Of a stretch of DNA of 64,000 nucleotides, positions 37,863 to 46,366 are shown in pieces. This DNA is from Catelliglobosispora koreensis DSM 44566 (GTDB lineage: Bacteria > Actinomycetota > Actinomycetes > Mycobacteriales > Micromonosporaceae). The notes below the pieces were generated by a model, which was not told the origin of the DNA, did no database searches, and was given only the letters and a program-made list of their open reading frames with translations. Positions within the stretch are counted from its first letter, which is position 1; every line of letters begins with the position of its first letter. Location of the stretch: NCBI RefSeq assembly GCF_000379685.1, contig NZ_KB903293.1:93774-157773 (forward strand), in the 5' to 3' direction. Position numbers and translations under genes: made by a program.

Positions 37863-37896
37863 TGTGGAGGCGCCTGCGAACACAGGCGCCTCCACA
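37863..37896. terminator. Bidirectional terminator hairpin
   Basis: Perfect 14-bp inverted repeat (37863-37876 with 37883-37896) and a 6-nt loop in the 46-bp gap between the convergent SPFH and repeat-protein genes. The stem begins TGTGGAGG on both strands and would stop transcription from either side. Confidence 0.8.
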
Positions 37897-37904
37897 AACG
37901 ACTG

Positions 37905-38783
37905 TCACGCGGGCGGGTTGACCCCGTTCTTCGACACAGGCAGCAACAGGTGCGTGCCGTAGTAGATCGTGGCCGGCTCCGGCGGCAAGTGACCCAGAAC
38001 CGGGTTGATGTGCTTCAGCTGCAGGTTGACCACGGGAGCGGCGGTCGACGTCACGATGTCGAACTTCTCCAAGTCAATCCACCGCACGATGTTGAAGACA
38101 TCAGCGGGAATGTTGTCTCCCGCTTTCTGCACCGGCACACAGAGCTGCCGGTTGTAGGTCACGTTCACCCCGTGCACGGGCAGATTCGCCAGCACTGGGT
38201 TGAGGTGCCGCAAGGAGAGCTGACGGTTCATCGGCGTTTGCGGCTGCTCTAGATAGCACTTGAGGTCGATGTGACGCACCAGGTTGAACACCTCAGGCGG
38301 CGGCGTAACACCGTTCTTGATGACCGGCACGCAAAGGTGCTGCGGAATGCTCAGGACGACGTTGCGAGCCGGGAGGTTAGCCAGCTGAGGGTTCAAGTGG
38401 CGCAAGGTCAAGGGCCGGTTGATGTTCGTGCCGGTGATGCGATAGCACGACAAGTCGACGAACCTGACGAACGCCAGCACCTCGGGCGGTGGCAGCACGT
38501 TGTTCTTCGCCACGGGAACACACAATTGCTCGCGTGGGCCCAGGGTGTGCGTCTCGATGGGCAGGTTGCCCAGCACGGGGTTGAGGTGGCGCACGGTCAC
38601 CGTGGCAGCCGGTGGCGTGTAAGGCGAGGTGCGCATGCACTCAAGGTCCAAATTGGACACAAAGCGCAGCGGCGAGGGCAGGGCCTGGATCTGCGGTTGC
38701 GCGGCGGCCGGGCTAGCCGCCGTCATCCCAGCAGCGACGCTGAGCATGAGGACGGCAGTGGCCAGCGTGCGAAGGCGAGACAT
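37905..38783 (-). CDS. Secreted protein made of four about 63-aa repeats
   Basis: 292-aa exported protein. A Sec signal peptide (MSRLRTLATAVLMLSVAAGM, cleavage near AAAQP at about residue 29) precedes four tandem repeats at about 41-105, 106-168, 169-231 and 232-292. Each has VxxxDLxC, RHLNPVLxNLP and LCVPVxKNxxxPP elements. Cys pairs at 49/88, 113/151 and 176/215 suggest one disulfide per repeat; the fourth repeat has lost both (DLEKFD, LLLPVS). ATG 38783 is preceded by AAAGGA. The family is not one I can name; an adhesive or cell-surface role is only a guess. Confidence 0.75.
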   Translation of the reverse strand: MSRLRTLATAVLMLSVAAGMTAASPAAAQPQIQALPSPLRFVSNLDLECMRTSPYTPPAATVTVRHLNPVLGNLPIETHTLGPREQLCVPVAKNNVLPPPEVLAFVRFVDLSCYRITGTNINRPLTLRHLNPQLANLPARNVVLSIPQHLCVPVIKNGVTPPPEVFNLVRHIDLKCYLEQPQTPMNRQLSLRHLNPVLANLPVHGVNVTYNRQLCVPVQKAGDNIPADVFNIVRWIDLEKFDIVTSTAAPVVNLQLKHINPVLGHLPPEPATIYYGTHLLLPVSKNGVNPPA

Positions 38784-38897
38784 AGAGGGTCCTTTCAAGA
38801 TAGTGAAAGGCATCAATTCCTATGGCCCGCAGTCTTCCACGCCAGCGACATGACCAGAATGCGCTCGCGAGTCGGCTTCGCGACTGATCCGCTTGCG

Positions 38898-40157
38898 CTA
38901 CACCGCTTCCACGATCATGCCGGCACCAACCGTACGGTTCGTCGCCTCGTCAATGATGATGAATCCACCCGTGGCCCGGTTTCGGCGATACTCATCAGCG
39001 AGCAATGGCACCGTCGTCCGCAGCCGGACGCGGCCGATCTCGTTGAGCGCCAACCCGGAAGCGGACTCGTCGCGGTGCAGCGAGTTTACGTCAAGACGGT
39101 AGTTCAGCTGACGCACGATCGCCCGCGCCGAGCGCGTCGTGTGCTTGATGGCGTACTTAGCACCGACTTGCAGCGGCTTACTTTCATCCATCCAGCAGAC
39201 GAGCGCTTCCACATCCTGCGCGACGGCGGGAGCGTTGTTGGGACGGCAAATCATGTCCCCGCGCGAAATATCGATCTCGTCCTCGAGGCGGACGGTCACC
39301 GACATTGGCGGGAATGCTTCTGTCACCGGGCCATCGGCCGTCTCGATCGAGGCGATGCGCGTGGTGAAACCGCTTGGCAGCACAAGGACTTCGTCGCCTG
39401 GCTTCATGACGCCAGAAGCGACCTGTCCCGCGTAGCCGCGATAGTCCGTGACCGTTGTCGATTGCGGACGGATGACGAACTGCACCGGGAATCGCACGTC
39501 GACCAGGTTGCGGTCGGAGGCGATGTGCACGTGCTCGAGGTGGTGCAGGAGCGACGGACCCTCGTACCAAGGCATGTTGGCCGAGCGGGTAACGATGTTG
39601 TCGCCCTTCAACGCCGAGATCGGGATGATGGAAAGGTCTGTGATCTCAAGTTTGGCGGCGAACGCGGTGAACTCGCGGACGATGTTTTCGTAGACCTCTT
39701 GCGACCAGTCCACGAGGTCCATCTTGTTGACACACAACACCAGGTGCGGCACGCGCAGGAGCGAGCACAGGAAGGCGTGCCGGCGGGACTGTTCCACGAT
39801 GCCTTTGCGCGCGTCGACGAGTACCAGAGCAAGGTCTGCCGTGGACGCACCGGTCACCATGTTGCGTGTGTACTGAATGTGGCCCGGCGTGTCCGCGATG
39901 ATGAACTTGCGCCGTGGGGTCGAGAAGTAGCGGTAGGCCACGTCGATGGTGATGCCCTGTTCCCGCTCGGCCCGCAGGCCGTCGGTGAGCAGTGCCAAGT
40001 TTGTGTATTCATCGCCCCGGGCGGCCGACACCGCTTCCACCGCTTCAAGCTGATCGGTGAACAGCGACTTCGTGTCGTAGAGCAGACGCCCAATCAGCGT
40101 GGACTTTCCGTCGTCAACACTTCCAGCCGTCGCGAAGCGCAGGATATCGATGCCCAT
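38898..40157 (-). CDS. cysN: Sulfate adenylyltransferase subunit 1 (CysN GTPase)
   Basis: 419-aa EF-Tu-like GTPase subunit of ATP sulfurylase. G1 is TAGSVDDGKSTLIGRLL, G2 EQGITIDVAYRYF, G3 ADTPGHIQYTRNM and G4 CVNKMDLVDW. It drives adenosine 5'-phosphosulfate formation by the CysD subunit. Unlike the mycobacterial CysNC fusion, it ends without an APS kinase domain. The CysD stop and CysN start share one base (TGATG), indicating coupled translation. Confidence 0.96.
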   Translation of the reverse strand: MGIDILRFATAGSVDDGKSTLIGRLLYDTKSLFTDQLEAVEAVSAARGDEYTNLALLTDGLRAEREQGITIDVAYRYFSTPRRKFIIADTPGHIQYTRNMVTGASTADLALVLVDARKGIVEQSRRHAFLCSLLRVPHLVLCVNKMDLVDWSQEVYENIVREFTAFAAKLEITDLSIIPISALKGDNIVTRSANMPWYEGPSLLHHLEHVHIASDRNLVDVRFPVQFVIRPQSTTVTDYRGYAGQVASGVMKPGDEVLVLPSGFTTRIASIETADGPVTEAFPPMSVTVRLEDEIDISRGDMICRPNNAPAVAQDVEALVCWMDESKPLQVGAKYAIKHTTRSARAIVRQLNYRLDVNSLHRDESASGLALNEIGRVRLRTTVPLLADEYRRNRATGGFIIIDEATNRTVGAGMIVEAV

Positions 40158-41071
40158 CAGAAGTAGCCTTCCCGCTTGCGGTCTTCCATCGCCGCTTCGC
40201 TGACTTTGTCGTCGCCACGGGTGGCTCCCCGCTCGGTGATGCGCGTCTGTTCAATTTCCTCGATAACGTCGCGGACCGTCGCCGCCTCAGAGGAGATGGC
40301 CGCCGTGCACGAAGCGTCGCCGACAGTGCGGTACCGGACCGTTTGCGTGGCAGCGGTTTCGCCGTCTTTGAGAGCGATGAACTCGTTGATGGCGTAGAGC
40401 ATGCCGTCGCGGAGCACGACCTCACGCTGGTGCGCGAAGTAGATCGAGGGAAGCGGGATGTTGTCACGCTCGATGTAGTGCCAGATGTCGAGCTCGGTCC
40501 AGTTGGACAGCGGGAAGACGCGAATCGACTCACCGGGGTTGTGCCGTCCGTTGTAGAGCGACCACAGCTCAGGGCGCTGGTTCTTCGGGTCCCACTGGCC
40601 GAACTCGTCGCGGAAGCTGAACATGCGCTCTTTGGCGCGCGCCTTCTCCTCGTCGCGACGGGCGCCGCCGAACAAGGCGTTGAAGCGGTATTTCTCCACC
40701 GCGTCGAGAAGGACTGGCGTCTGAATGCGGTTGCGTGAGCCGTTGGCGGGCTCCTGCACGAGGCCCCGCTGCAGCGCGTCGGGCACGCTCGCCACGATCA
40801 GCTGGATGCCGAGCTGGTTCACGCGCTGATCACGGTACTGAATGACTTCCGGGAAGTTATGCCCCGTATCGACGTGCATCACCGGGAACGGGATCTTCCC
40901 GGGAGCGAACGCCTTCTGGGCCAGGTGCAGCATGACGATCGAGTCCTTGCCGCCCGAGAAGAGCAGGACGGGCCGCTCAAGCTCAGCCACGACCTCTCGC
41001 ATTACGAAGATGCTCTCTGCTTCGAGAGCATCTAGATGCGAGACACGGTAGGAGGCAGAGCCGCTACTCAT
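40157..41071 (-). CDS. cysD: Sulfate adenylyltransferase subunit 2 (CysD)
   Basis: 304-aa PP-loop ATP sulfurylase small subunit that makes APS from sulfate and ATP. The PP-loop is LLFSGGKDSIVMLHLA, HVDTGHNFPEVIQYRD follows, and FGGARRDEEKARAKERMFSF is CysD-specific. Length is normal. It lies 59 bp downstream of cysQ, so sulfate activation and 3'-phosphonucleotide turnover appear co-transcribed. No APS/PAPS reductase is in the window. Confidence 0.96.
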   Translation of the reverse strand: MSSGSASYRVSHLDALEAESIFVMREVVAELERPVLLFSGGKDSIVMLHLAQKAFAPGKIPFPVMHVDTGHNFPEVIQYRDQRVNQLGIQLIVASVPDALQRGLVQEPANGSRNRIQTPVLLDAVEKYRFNALFGGARRDEEKARAKERMFSFRDEFGQWDPKNQRPELWSLYNGRHNPGESIRVFPLSNWTELDIWHYIERDNIPLPSIYFAHQREVVLRDGMLYAINEFIALKDGETAATQTVRYRTVGDASCTAAISSEAATVRDVIEEIEQTRITERGATRGDDKVSEAAMEDRKREGYF

Positions 41072-41130
41072 TGTCAGACCTTTCCTAGCTCTTTAGTCGG
41101 GATTTAATCTAGGCCGAAAGGATGCCACGC

Positions 41131-41904
41131 TCAAAGATGCTGTGACAAGGCTGACAGCAGCCGTTTCGACAGATCGGAGCGGCAGACGAGAAGATCTGGA
41201 AGCTTCGGGTCGGCCCGGTTGTACTCCAGCGGCCGCCCATCGACACGCGAGGCGTGCAGGCCAGTGGCCAAGGCCACGGCGACCGGAGCGGCCGAATCCC
41301 ATTCATATTGACCACCGGCGTGGATATAAGCATCAGCTTCGCCAGTGATGACAGCCGCGATTTTGGCCCCGGCAGATCCCATGGGTACTAAGACAGCACC
41401 CTCCGCCTTCGCCAGCCCCGGCAAGAACGCCGGTGGGCGGGTGCGGCTCGTGACGATCCGGATCGCCCCACCCGAGGCCACATCGGGGTGCATAGGCGGA
41501 TAGGAGGGCGCTGGATCGGTGCTCAGCACGCGGTGCTGGGCCGGCAGCGCGATCGCGCCAGCGGTCAGCCGGTGTGACACCGTGCTCCACAGGGCGACGT
41601 GCACTGCCCAGTCGGCGCGGCCTTCTTCGCCGAACTCGCGCGTGCCGTCCAGCGGATCGACGATCCACACACGTTCCGAGCTCAGTCGCGCGGGATCATC
41701 GCGTACGCCCTCTTCGGAAAGAACGGCATCGGCGGACCGCCAGCGGCCGAGCTCTTCCATCAGCATCTCGTGCGCGACCTGGTCCCCGGCCCGGCGAAGC
41801 TTGTCCGGGTCACCGAAGCCCTTCGTTTGGCGCAGGTCAACGAGTGTTTCCCCGACCTTCGCCGCGAGCCACGCGGCGAACGCGCCATCGGAAGCCGGCG
41901 CCAT
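41131..41904 (-). CDS. cysQ: 3'(2'),5'-bisphosphate nucleotidase (CysQ)
   Basis: 257-aa inositol-monophosphatase-superfamily enzyme expected to dephosphorylate PAP or PAPS. Metal-binding motifs are LSEEGVRDD and WIVDPLDGTREFGEE, and the C-terminal DSAAPVAVALATGLHASRVD is the typical WDxAA variant. ATG 41904 shares its A with the stop of the upstream sugar-transferase gene (TGATG), so the frame's extension to 42051 is not real. It belongs with cysD and cysN. Confidence 0.92.
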   Translation of the reverse strand: MAPASDGAFAAWLAAKVGETLVDLRQTKGFGDPDKLRRAGDQVAHEMLMEELGRWRSADAVLSEEGVRDDPARLSSERVWIVDPLDGTREFGEEGRADWAVHVALWSTVSHRLTAGAIALPAQHRVLSTDPAPSYPPMHPDVASGGAIRIVTSRTRPPAFLPGLAKAEGAVLVPMGSAGAKIAAVITGEADAYIHAGGQYEWDSAAPVAVALATGLHASRVDGRPLEYNRADPKLPDLLVCRSDLSKRLLSALSQHL

Positions 41905-43472
41905 CAGTAGGCCCCCGAACTGCGGACCACGGCCGTGACCGTGCGCAGCATGATGACTAGATCCATGGATAGCGACCAGTTCTCGACATAACGGAGATCT
42001 AACCGGACGGCTTCCTCCCACGGTAGGTCTGAGCGGCCAGAGACCTGCCACAGACCAGTCATTCCCGGCTTAACGGCCAGCCGCCGGTGGACATCTCCGG
42101 CATAGACGGCGACTTCGCGCGGCAGCGGCGGGCGGGGGCCGACCAAGGACATCTGTCCGGCTAGGACATTGAACAGCTGCGGCAACTCGTCGAGGGAGTA
42201 CCGCCGCAGCCACCGTCCCATGGGCGTAACGCGGGGATCGTTGCGCATCTTGAACATCACGCCGTTGCCCTCGTCGAGGTGGCGGATCTCGTTAAGGCGT
42301 GCTTCGGCATCCGAATACATTGTCCGGAACTTGAAAATCACAAACTCTTTGCCGTCGCGGCCCACCCGGGTCTGCCGGAAGAACACCGGGCCCCGTGAGT
42401 CGATGACGATCGCCAGGGCGATCAGCACGAGGATGGGTGCTGACAAGGCGATGAGTGCCGCGGAGCCGATGCGGTCCACGAGTTCCTTGATGATCCGGCT
42501 TCCCCCGGACAGCCGCGGATGCTCCACGTGCAGCATCGGCAGCCCGTCCACGGGACGGATCGTCGTGCGGTCACCGGCCACGTCGATCAGTGCGCTCGCG
42601 ACGATCAGGTCGACCTCGTCGCGCTCCAGTTGCCAGGCCAGCCTTCTCAGCGCGTGACCGTCGAGTTCGGGGCAGCTCAGCACGATCGCCGTGTCAGCGC
42701 CGGCGATGCTGACCGCTTCAGCGACATCGTCAAACGTCCCGTAAATGGGCAGCCCCACCCGGCCGTCGCTGCCCTTGGGCACACAAGCCCCAACGACCTC
42801 CAGGCCGTGGAACCGTTCACGGCAAAGTTGCCTGGTCAGGGCGATGATGGCCAGCTCGTGCCCGACGACGATCACCCGCCTGAGGCACTCGCCGCGACTG
42901 CGTCTGACGTGCAGCCGGTGCCGGAGCAGGAATCGCGCCACCACCATCGCCGCGGTCGCCCCCGGCATCGCGACGAGCACGTAGGAACGGGCCGTGGGAA
43001 GTTCAAGGGCGTAGGAGACGATCGAGACGGTGGCGATCAGCCACAGCCCGCCACGGATCACGCGATCGTATTCATCGGTTCCGACGAACAGGAACCGTTT
43101 GTCGTAGGCGCGCGTGAGCGCATGTGCCGCAACGAAAACGAACGGCAGCGCGAGCGACAAGATGACATAGGTGCGTGTAAAGGCTGTGACTGGCCCGCCA
43201 AAGCGCAGCAGGTAAGCCAGAATCCCGGCAGCCGCGCCGACCGCCAGATCCAGGCCGAGGAGCTTCAGCTGGTACCGCTGCTCCCAGCCCTTGCGGCGGT
43301 CAAGTTGCCGTGGCGGAAGCCCAATGTGCGTGCGGCCCTTGTGCTGTGGGCGCACCGCGATCAGGCCTGCCGGAGCCGGGCTAAACGGAGCGGGTCCCGC
43401 CGGGGTTGGTGCGAAGTCCACAGCGGACGTCCGGCGGCTCCGGCTCGGATAGGGCCGCGGCCGCTGTTCCAT
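41904..43472 (-). CDS. Polyprenyl-phosphate sugar-1-phosphate transferase
   Basis: 522-aa initiating glycosyltransferase for a surface polysaccharide. The N-terminal half has four to five helices and a Rossmann-like cytosolic domain (CLRRVIVVGHELAIIALTRQ); a last helix (ALIALSAPILVLIALAIVID) precedes the bacterial sugar transferase domain with PVFFRQTRVGRDGKEFVIFK, FRTMYSDAE and MSLVGPRPPLPREV. Family members load Glc-1-P, Gal-1-P or similar onto undecaprenyl phosphate. The start is ATG 43472 (MEQRPRPYPS); a TTG at 43484 is in frame. Coupling to cysQ hints at, but does not show, a sulfated glycan. Confidence 0.9.
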   Translation of the reverse strand: MEQRPRPYPSRSRRTSAVDFAPTPAGPAPFSPAPAGLIAVRPQHKGRTHIGLPPRQLDRRKGWEQRYQLKLLGLDLAVGAAAGILAYLLRFGGPVTAFTRTYVILSLALPFVFVAAHALTRAYDKRFLFVGTDEYDRVIRGGLWLIATVSIVSYALELPTARSYVLVAMPGATAAMVVARFLLRHRLHVRRSRGECLRRVIVVGHELAIIALTRQLCRERFHGLEVVGACVPKGSDGRVGLPIYGTFDDVAEAVSIAGADTAIVLSCPELDGHALRRLAWQLERDEVDLIVASALIDVAGDRTTIRPVDGLPMLHVEHPRLSGGSRIIKELVDRIGSAALIALSAPILVLIALAIVIDSRGPVFFRQTRVGRDGKEFVIFKFRTMYSDAEARLNEIRHLDEGNGVMFKMRNDPRVTPMGRWLRRYSLDELPQLFNVLAGQMSLVGPRPPLPREVAVYAGDVHRRLAVKPGMTGLWQVSGRSDLPWEEAVRLDLRYVENWSLSMDLVIMLRTVTAVVRSSGAY

Positions 43473-43527
43473 CCATGCCCCCAATCACCGCAGTACCTGG
43501 GGGTTCAACGGTGTGCGAGCAGAAATG

Positions 43528-44148
43528 TCACGCTGTGTGAAATACAAGCTGGGCCGCGGCAAGCCCTTTGGTGACGATGGTTTCGACCGCGTCGGCGGCC
43601 TTATCCACGAGGTATTCAAGTTCTTTGCGTTCGGCGGATGAGAAATCCGACAGAACGTAATCGGCTGGATCCTGCCGGCCTGGCGGGCGCCCAATGCCGA
43701 ACCGCACGCGCACATAGTCCTTTGTGGACAGTGACGAGCTGATGGAACGGGCACCGTTGTGGCCACCTTCGCCACCACCGGTCTTCAGCTTGATCTGACC
43801 GTAAGCGATATCCAGCTCGTCATAGATAGCGACAACCTGTGACGGCGGAATCTTGTAGAAGTTGCACAGGGCGGCAACAGGGCCACCCGAAAGGTTCATA
43901 TACGTCAACGGTTTCGCGAGCACGAGTCGCGGCGCGTCCGCGCCATAACCCAGGCGTGTCTCAGCGACTTCCGCCAAAGCCTTGCGGTGACGGCTAAACG
44001 AGCTGCCTGTCCGCTTCGCGAGCAGGTCCGCCACCATGAACCCGGCATTGTGCCGGTTACCGGCATACTTGGGCCCCGGGTTACCCAGCCCAACGATGAG
44101 CCAAGGCTGTGCTGGCGGCCGGTTGGCCGCCAGCTCCGCGTTCTGCAC
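43528..44148 (-). CDS. pth: Peptidyl-tRNA hydrolase
   Basis: 206-aa esterase releasing tRNA from prematurely dropped peptidyl-tRNA. Catalytic and signature segments: [20 protein letters not shown] (with Asn and catalytic His), [30 protein letters not shown] and [17 protein letters not shown]. It begins immediately after the rplY stop, as in many actinobacteria. Confidence 0.96.
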   Translation of the reverse strand: MQNAELAANRPPAQPWLIVGLGNPGPKYAGNRHNAGFMVADLLAKRTGSSFSRHRKALAEVAETRLGYGADAPRLVLAKPLTYMNLSGGPVAALCNFYKIPPSQVVAIYDELDIAYGQIKLKTGGGEGGHNGARSISSSLSTKDYVRVRFGIGRPPGRQDPADYVLSDFSSAERKELEYLVDKAADAVETIVTKGLAAAQLVFHTA

Positions 44149-44790
44149 TTACTCGGCGGCTTCCTCGGAAGCGGCTTCACCCTCGGCGGCTTCGCCTTCC
44201 GCGGCCTCGGCCTCACCGGTGTCGCCCTCAAGCTGCTCGGCGGTCGGAGCGTGGCTCACGATGACGAGAACCGTCTCGGGGTCGGTGATGAGCTGCGAGC
44301 CCTTCGGCAGCTTGACGTCGCCGGCGGTGACGTGGCCACCAGCGTCAAGGCCCTCAACCGAAGCCTCGAGGTGCTCCGGCAGGTGCAGCGCCTCGGCCTG
44401 GATGGAGATCGAGTTGTGCTCCTGCATCACCAGGGTGCCCTTGACGGGCTCGCCCACGACGTGCACCGGAACATCAACCGTGACCTGCTCGCCGCGCTTA
44501 ACGATGATGAGGTCGACGTGCTTGTAGGTGTCCTTGAGCGGGTCGCGCTGGATCGCCTTCGGCAGGGCCAGCGTCTTGTGCCCGTCCGACACCGTGATGT
44601 CGAAGACGGTGGTCATGCCACCGTGACGGATGGCGGCCGCGAACTCCTTGGCCGGCAACGAAATGTGGCGCGGGGCCTCACCGTGTCCGTAAAGCACTGC
44701 CGGAACCAGGCCAGCCTTGCGGGCACGACGGGCAAAACCCTTACCGAATTCACTACGCGTCTCAGCGTTGATCTTTACACCGGTAGACAT
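44149..44790 (-). CDS. rplY: 50S ribosomal protein L25 (CTC form)
   Basis: 213-aa general-stress-type L25 that binds 5S rRNA. It has the N-terminal L25 domain (ARRAGLVPAVLYGHGEAPRH, HKTLALPKAIQRDPLKDTYK) and the C-terminal TL5 domain (VDVPVHVVGEPVKGTLVMQE), ending in an acidic Glu/Ala tail of about 30 residues that is normal for actinobacteria. Pth follows without a gap. Confidence 0.95.
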   Translation of the reverse strand: MSTGVKINAETRSEFGKGFARRARKAGLVPAVLYGHGEAPRHISLPAKEFAAAIRHGGMTTVFDITVSDGHKTLALPKAIQRDPLKDTYKHVDLIIVKRGEQVTVDVPVHVVGEPVKGTLVMQEHNSISIQAEALHLPEHLEASVEGLDAGGHVTAGDVKLPKGSQLITDPETVLVIVSHAPTAEQLEGDTGEAEAAEGEAAEGEAASEEAAE

Positions 44791-44914
44791 GTGTCAAACT
44801 CCTGCTCAACGGTCTCGTGTGGTTCACAGCGCACGACGAGCCGGAACTCTCCGCCGTCGATAACGGTGCGCGAACGCACCCTCGCCGTGGCAACCCGACC
44901 ACTCTACCAGCGGC

Positions 44915-45895
44915 TCAGCTGAGGCCCCCAAAGAGGGTTGTCACGGAACCATCGTCGAATACCTCACGGATGGCGCGAGCCAGCAGAGGCGCGATCGACA
45001 GCACGGTCAGCTTGTCGAACTGCTTCTCCGGGCCGAGCGGGAGGGTGTTCGTCACGATCACTTCACGGATGCGGCTGTTCTTCAGGCGCTCCGTCGCGGG
45101 GTCGGAGTGCACCGCGTGCGTCGAGGCCACCACGACATCGGCCGCACCCTCGGCGAACAGAATGTCGGCGGCCTTGCAGATCGTTCCAGCCGTGTCGATC
45201 ATGTCGTCCACGACGATGCATGTGCGCCCGGCTATGTCACCGATCACGCGGTTGGCGACCACCTGGTTCGGCGCCGTGATGTCACGGGTCTTGTGGATGA
45301 ACGCCAGCGGGCAGCCGCCCAGCCGGTCAGTCCACCGCTCAGCGACCCTCACGCGGCCCGAGTCGGGCGCCACCATGGTCAACGGCCGGTCGCCGTAAGT
45401 CTTCTCGATGTAGCTCGCAAGAACATCCATGGCGAACAAATGGTCCACGGGACCGTCGAAGAAGCCCTGAATCTGCGCGGTGTGCAGATCCACGGTCAGA
45501 ATCCGGTTGGCCCCCGCGGTCTTGAGCAGATCAGCCACCAGCCGGGCCGAAATCGGCTCCCGGCCACGGTGCTTCTTGTCCTGCCGCGCGTATGGATAGA
45601 ACGGCAACACCACGGTGATGCGCTTCGCGCTTCCACGCTTGGCAGCGTCAATCATCAGCAGCGTTTCCATCAGCCACTTGTTCACCGGCTGCGAGATGCT
45701 CTGCACGATGAACGCGTCCGAACCACGGACCGATTCGGTGTACCGCACGAAGATCTCGCCTGCGGCAAAGTCATAAGCCGTTGTCGGAGTCACCCCGACC
45801 CCGAGCACCTCTCCAATTTCCTGCGTCAGCTCCGGAAAAGCCCGGCCGCTGAAAAGCATCAGGTTCTTGGTATTTTCCGCCACGATGCTGCCCAC
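44915..45895 (-). CDS. prs: Ribose-phosphate pyrophosphokinase
   Basis: 326-aa PRPP synthase (class I). Hallmarks: ARQDKKHRGREPISARLVAD (flexible loop and ATP site), RILTVDLHTAQIQGFFDGPV (metal/PP site), and the PRPP-binding IVVDDMIDTAGTICKAA. The start is GTG 45895 by comparison with the usual length; GTG 45883 is possible. It precedes rplY-pth on the same strand with a 124-bp gap. Confidence 0.95.
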   Translation of the reverse strand: MGSIVAENTKNLMLFSGRAFPELTQEIGEVLGVGVTPTTAYDFAAGEIFVRYTESVRGSDAFIVQSISQPVNKWLMETLLMIDAAKRGSAKRITVVLPFYPYARQDKKHRGREPISARLVADLLKTAGANRILTVDLHTAQIQGFFDGPVDHLFAMDVLASYIEKTYGDRPLTMVAPDSGRVRVAERWTDRLGGCPLAFIHKTRDITAPNQVVANRVIGDIAGRTCIVVDDMIDTAGTICKAADILFAEGAADVVVASTHAVHSDPATERLKNSRIREVIVTNTLPLGPEKQFDKLTVLSIAPLLARAIREVFDDGSVTTLFGGLS

Positions 45896-46035
45896 CGGTG
45901 GCCGCCCTTTCGCGATAGGTCTGCGCTGTAAGTATTACCCCCGCCGCCATCTTTCCTTGACGGTTTGGCAACCTCGGCGAAGGTCCACTCTGCGGTGGGA
46001 CATCTCACCGTGCGGTTGACAGGAGGGGTGGGTTG

Positions 46036-46278
46036 ATGGCAAGCGTCTGTGAGCGCTACCTTCATTTCATGTCTCGTGAGGAAGCAGGGGAACCGCCGGT
46101 GATCCAGCGGCGCATTCTGCTACTCCTTGCCGCCGGGTTGACTATCTCCACCATCGCCAAGCTGGTGTTCCTGAGCGAGCGCGCCGTCCACGAGCACATC
46201 GCCACCCTCAAGAACCAAACGGGTGCCAAGAACCAGTTCGCCCTAGGCGCTGAAGCCGCCAAGCGCGGCTGGCTGTAA
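46036..46278 (+). CDS. Stand-alone LuxR-type HTH protein
   Basis: 80-aa protein consisting almost only of a LuxR/GerE helix-turn-helix: IQRRILLLLAAGLTISTIAK, then LVFLSERAVHEHIATLKNQT, GAKNQFALGAEAAKRGWL. It has no receiver or ligand domain. ATG 46036 follows AGGAGGGG by 7 nt, so it is well translated. It is divergent from prs, convergent with glmU, and ends in a perfect hairpin. The target is unknown. Confidence 0.8.
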   Translation: MASVCERYLHFMSREEAGEPPVIQRRILLLLAAGLTISTIAKLVFLSERAVHEHIATLKNQTGAKNQFALGAEAAKRGWL

Positions 46279-46279
46279 C

Positions 46280-46306
46280 GATTACGGCGTCTTCGACGCC
46301 GTAATC
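46280..46306. terminator. Terminator-like hairpin after the LuxR-type gene
   Basis: Perfect 12-bp inverted repeat GATTACGGCGTC / GACGCCGTAATC with a 3-nt loop, 1 bp after the stop codon. It lacks a T-run but is the strongest hairpin in the gap to the convergent glmU end. Confidence 0.65.
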
Positions 46307-46366
46307 CACAGTTGCGTGATTTCAGGTCCCCTGAACGCGGTCGTGCGAAGCAACGACCGGCATGCG

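Noticed and set aside
38866-38888. Terminator after cysN
   Set aside because: There is only a short AGTCG/CGACT hairpin with no T-run; too weak to report as a feature.
38271-40166. Long plus-strand frame of 631 codons
   Set aside because: It lies antisense to cysN and the repeat protein; its translation is Arg/His/Val/Gln-rich with no domain, a typical shadow in high-GC DNA.
41131-43472. Complete sulfated-polysaccharide gene cluster
   Set aside because: Only one sugar transferase is present and no sulfotransferase, flippase or polymerase; kept only as a low-interest hypothesis.
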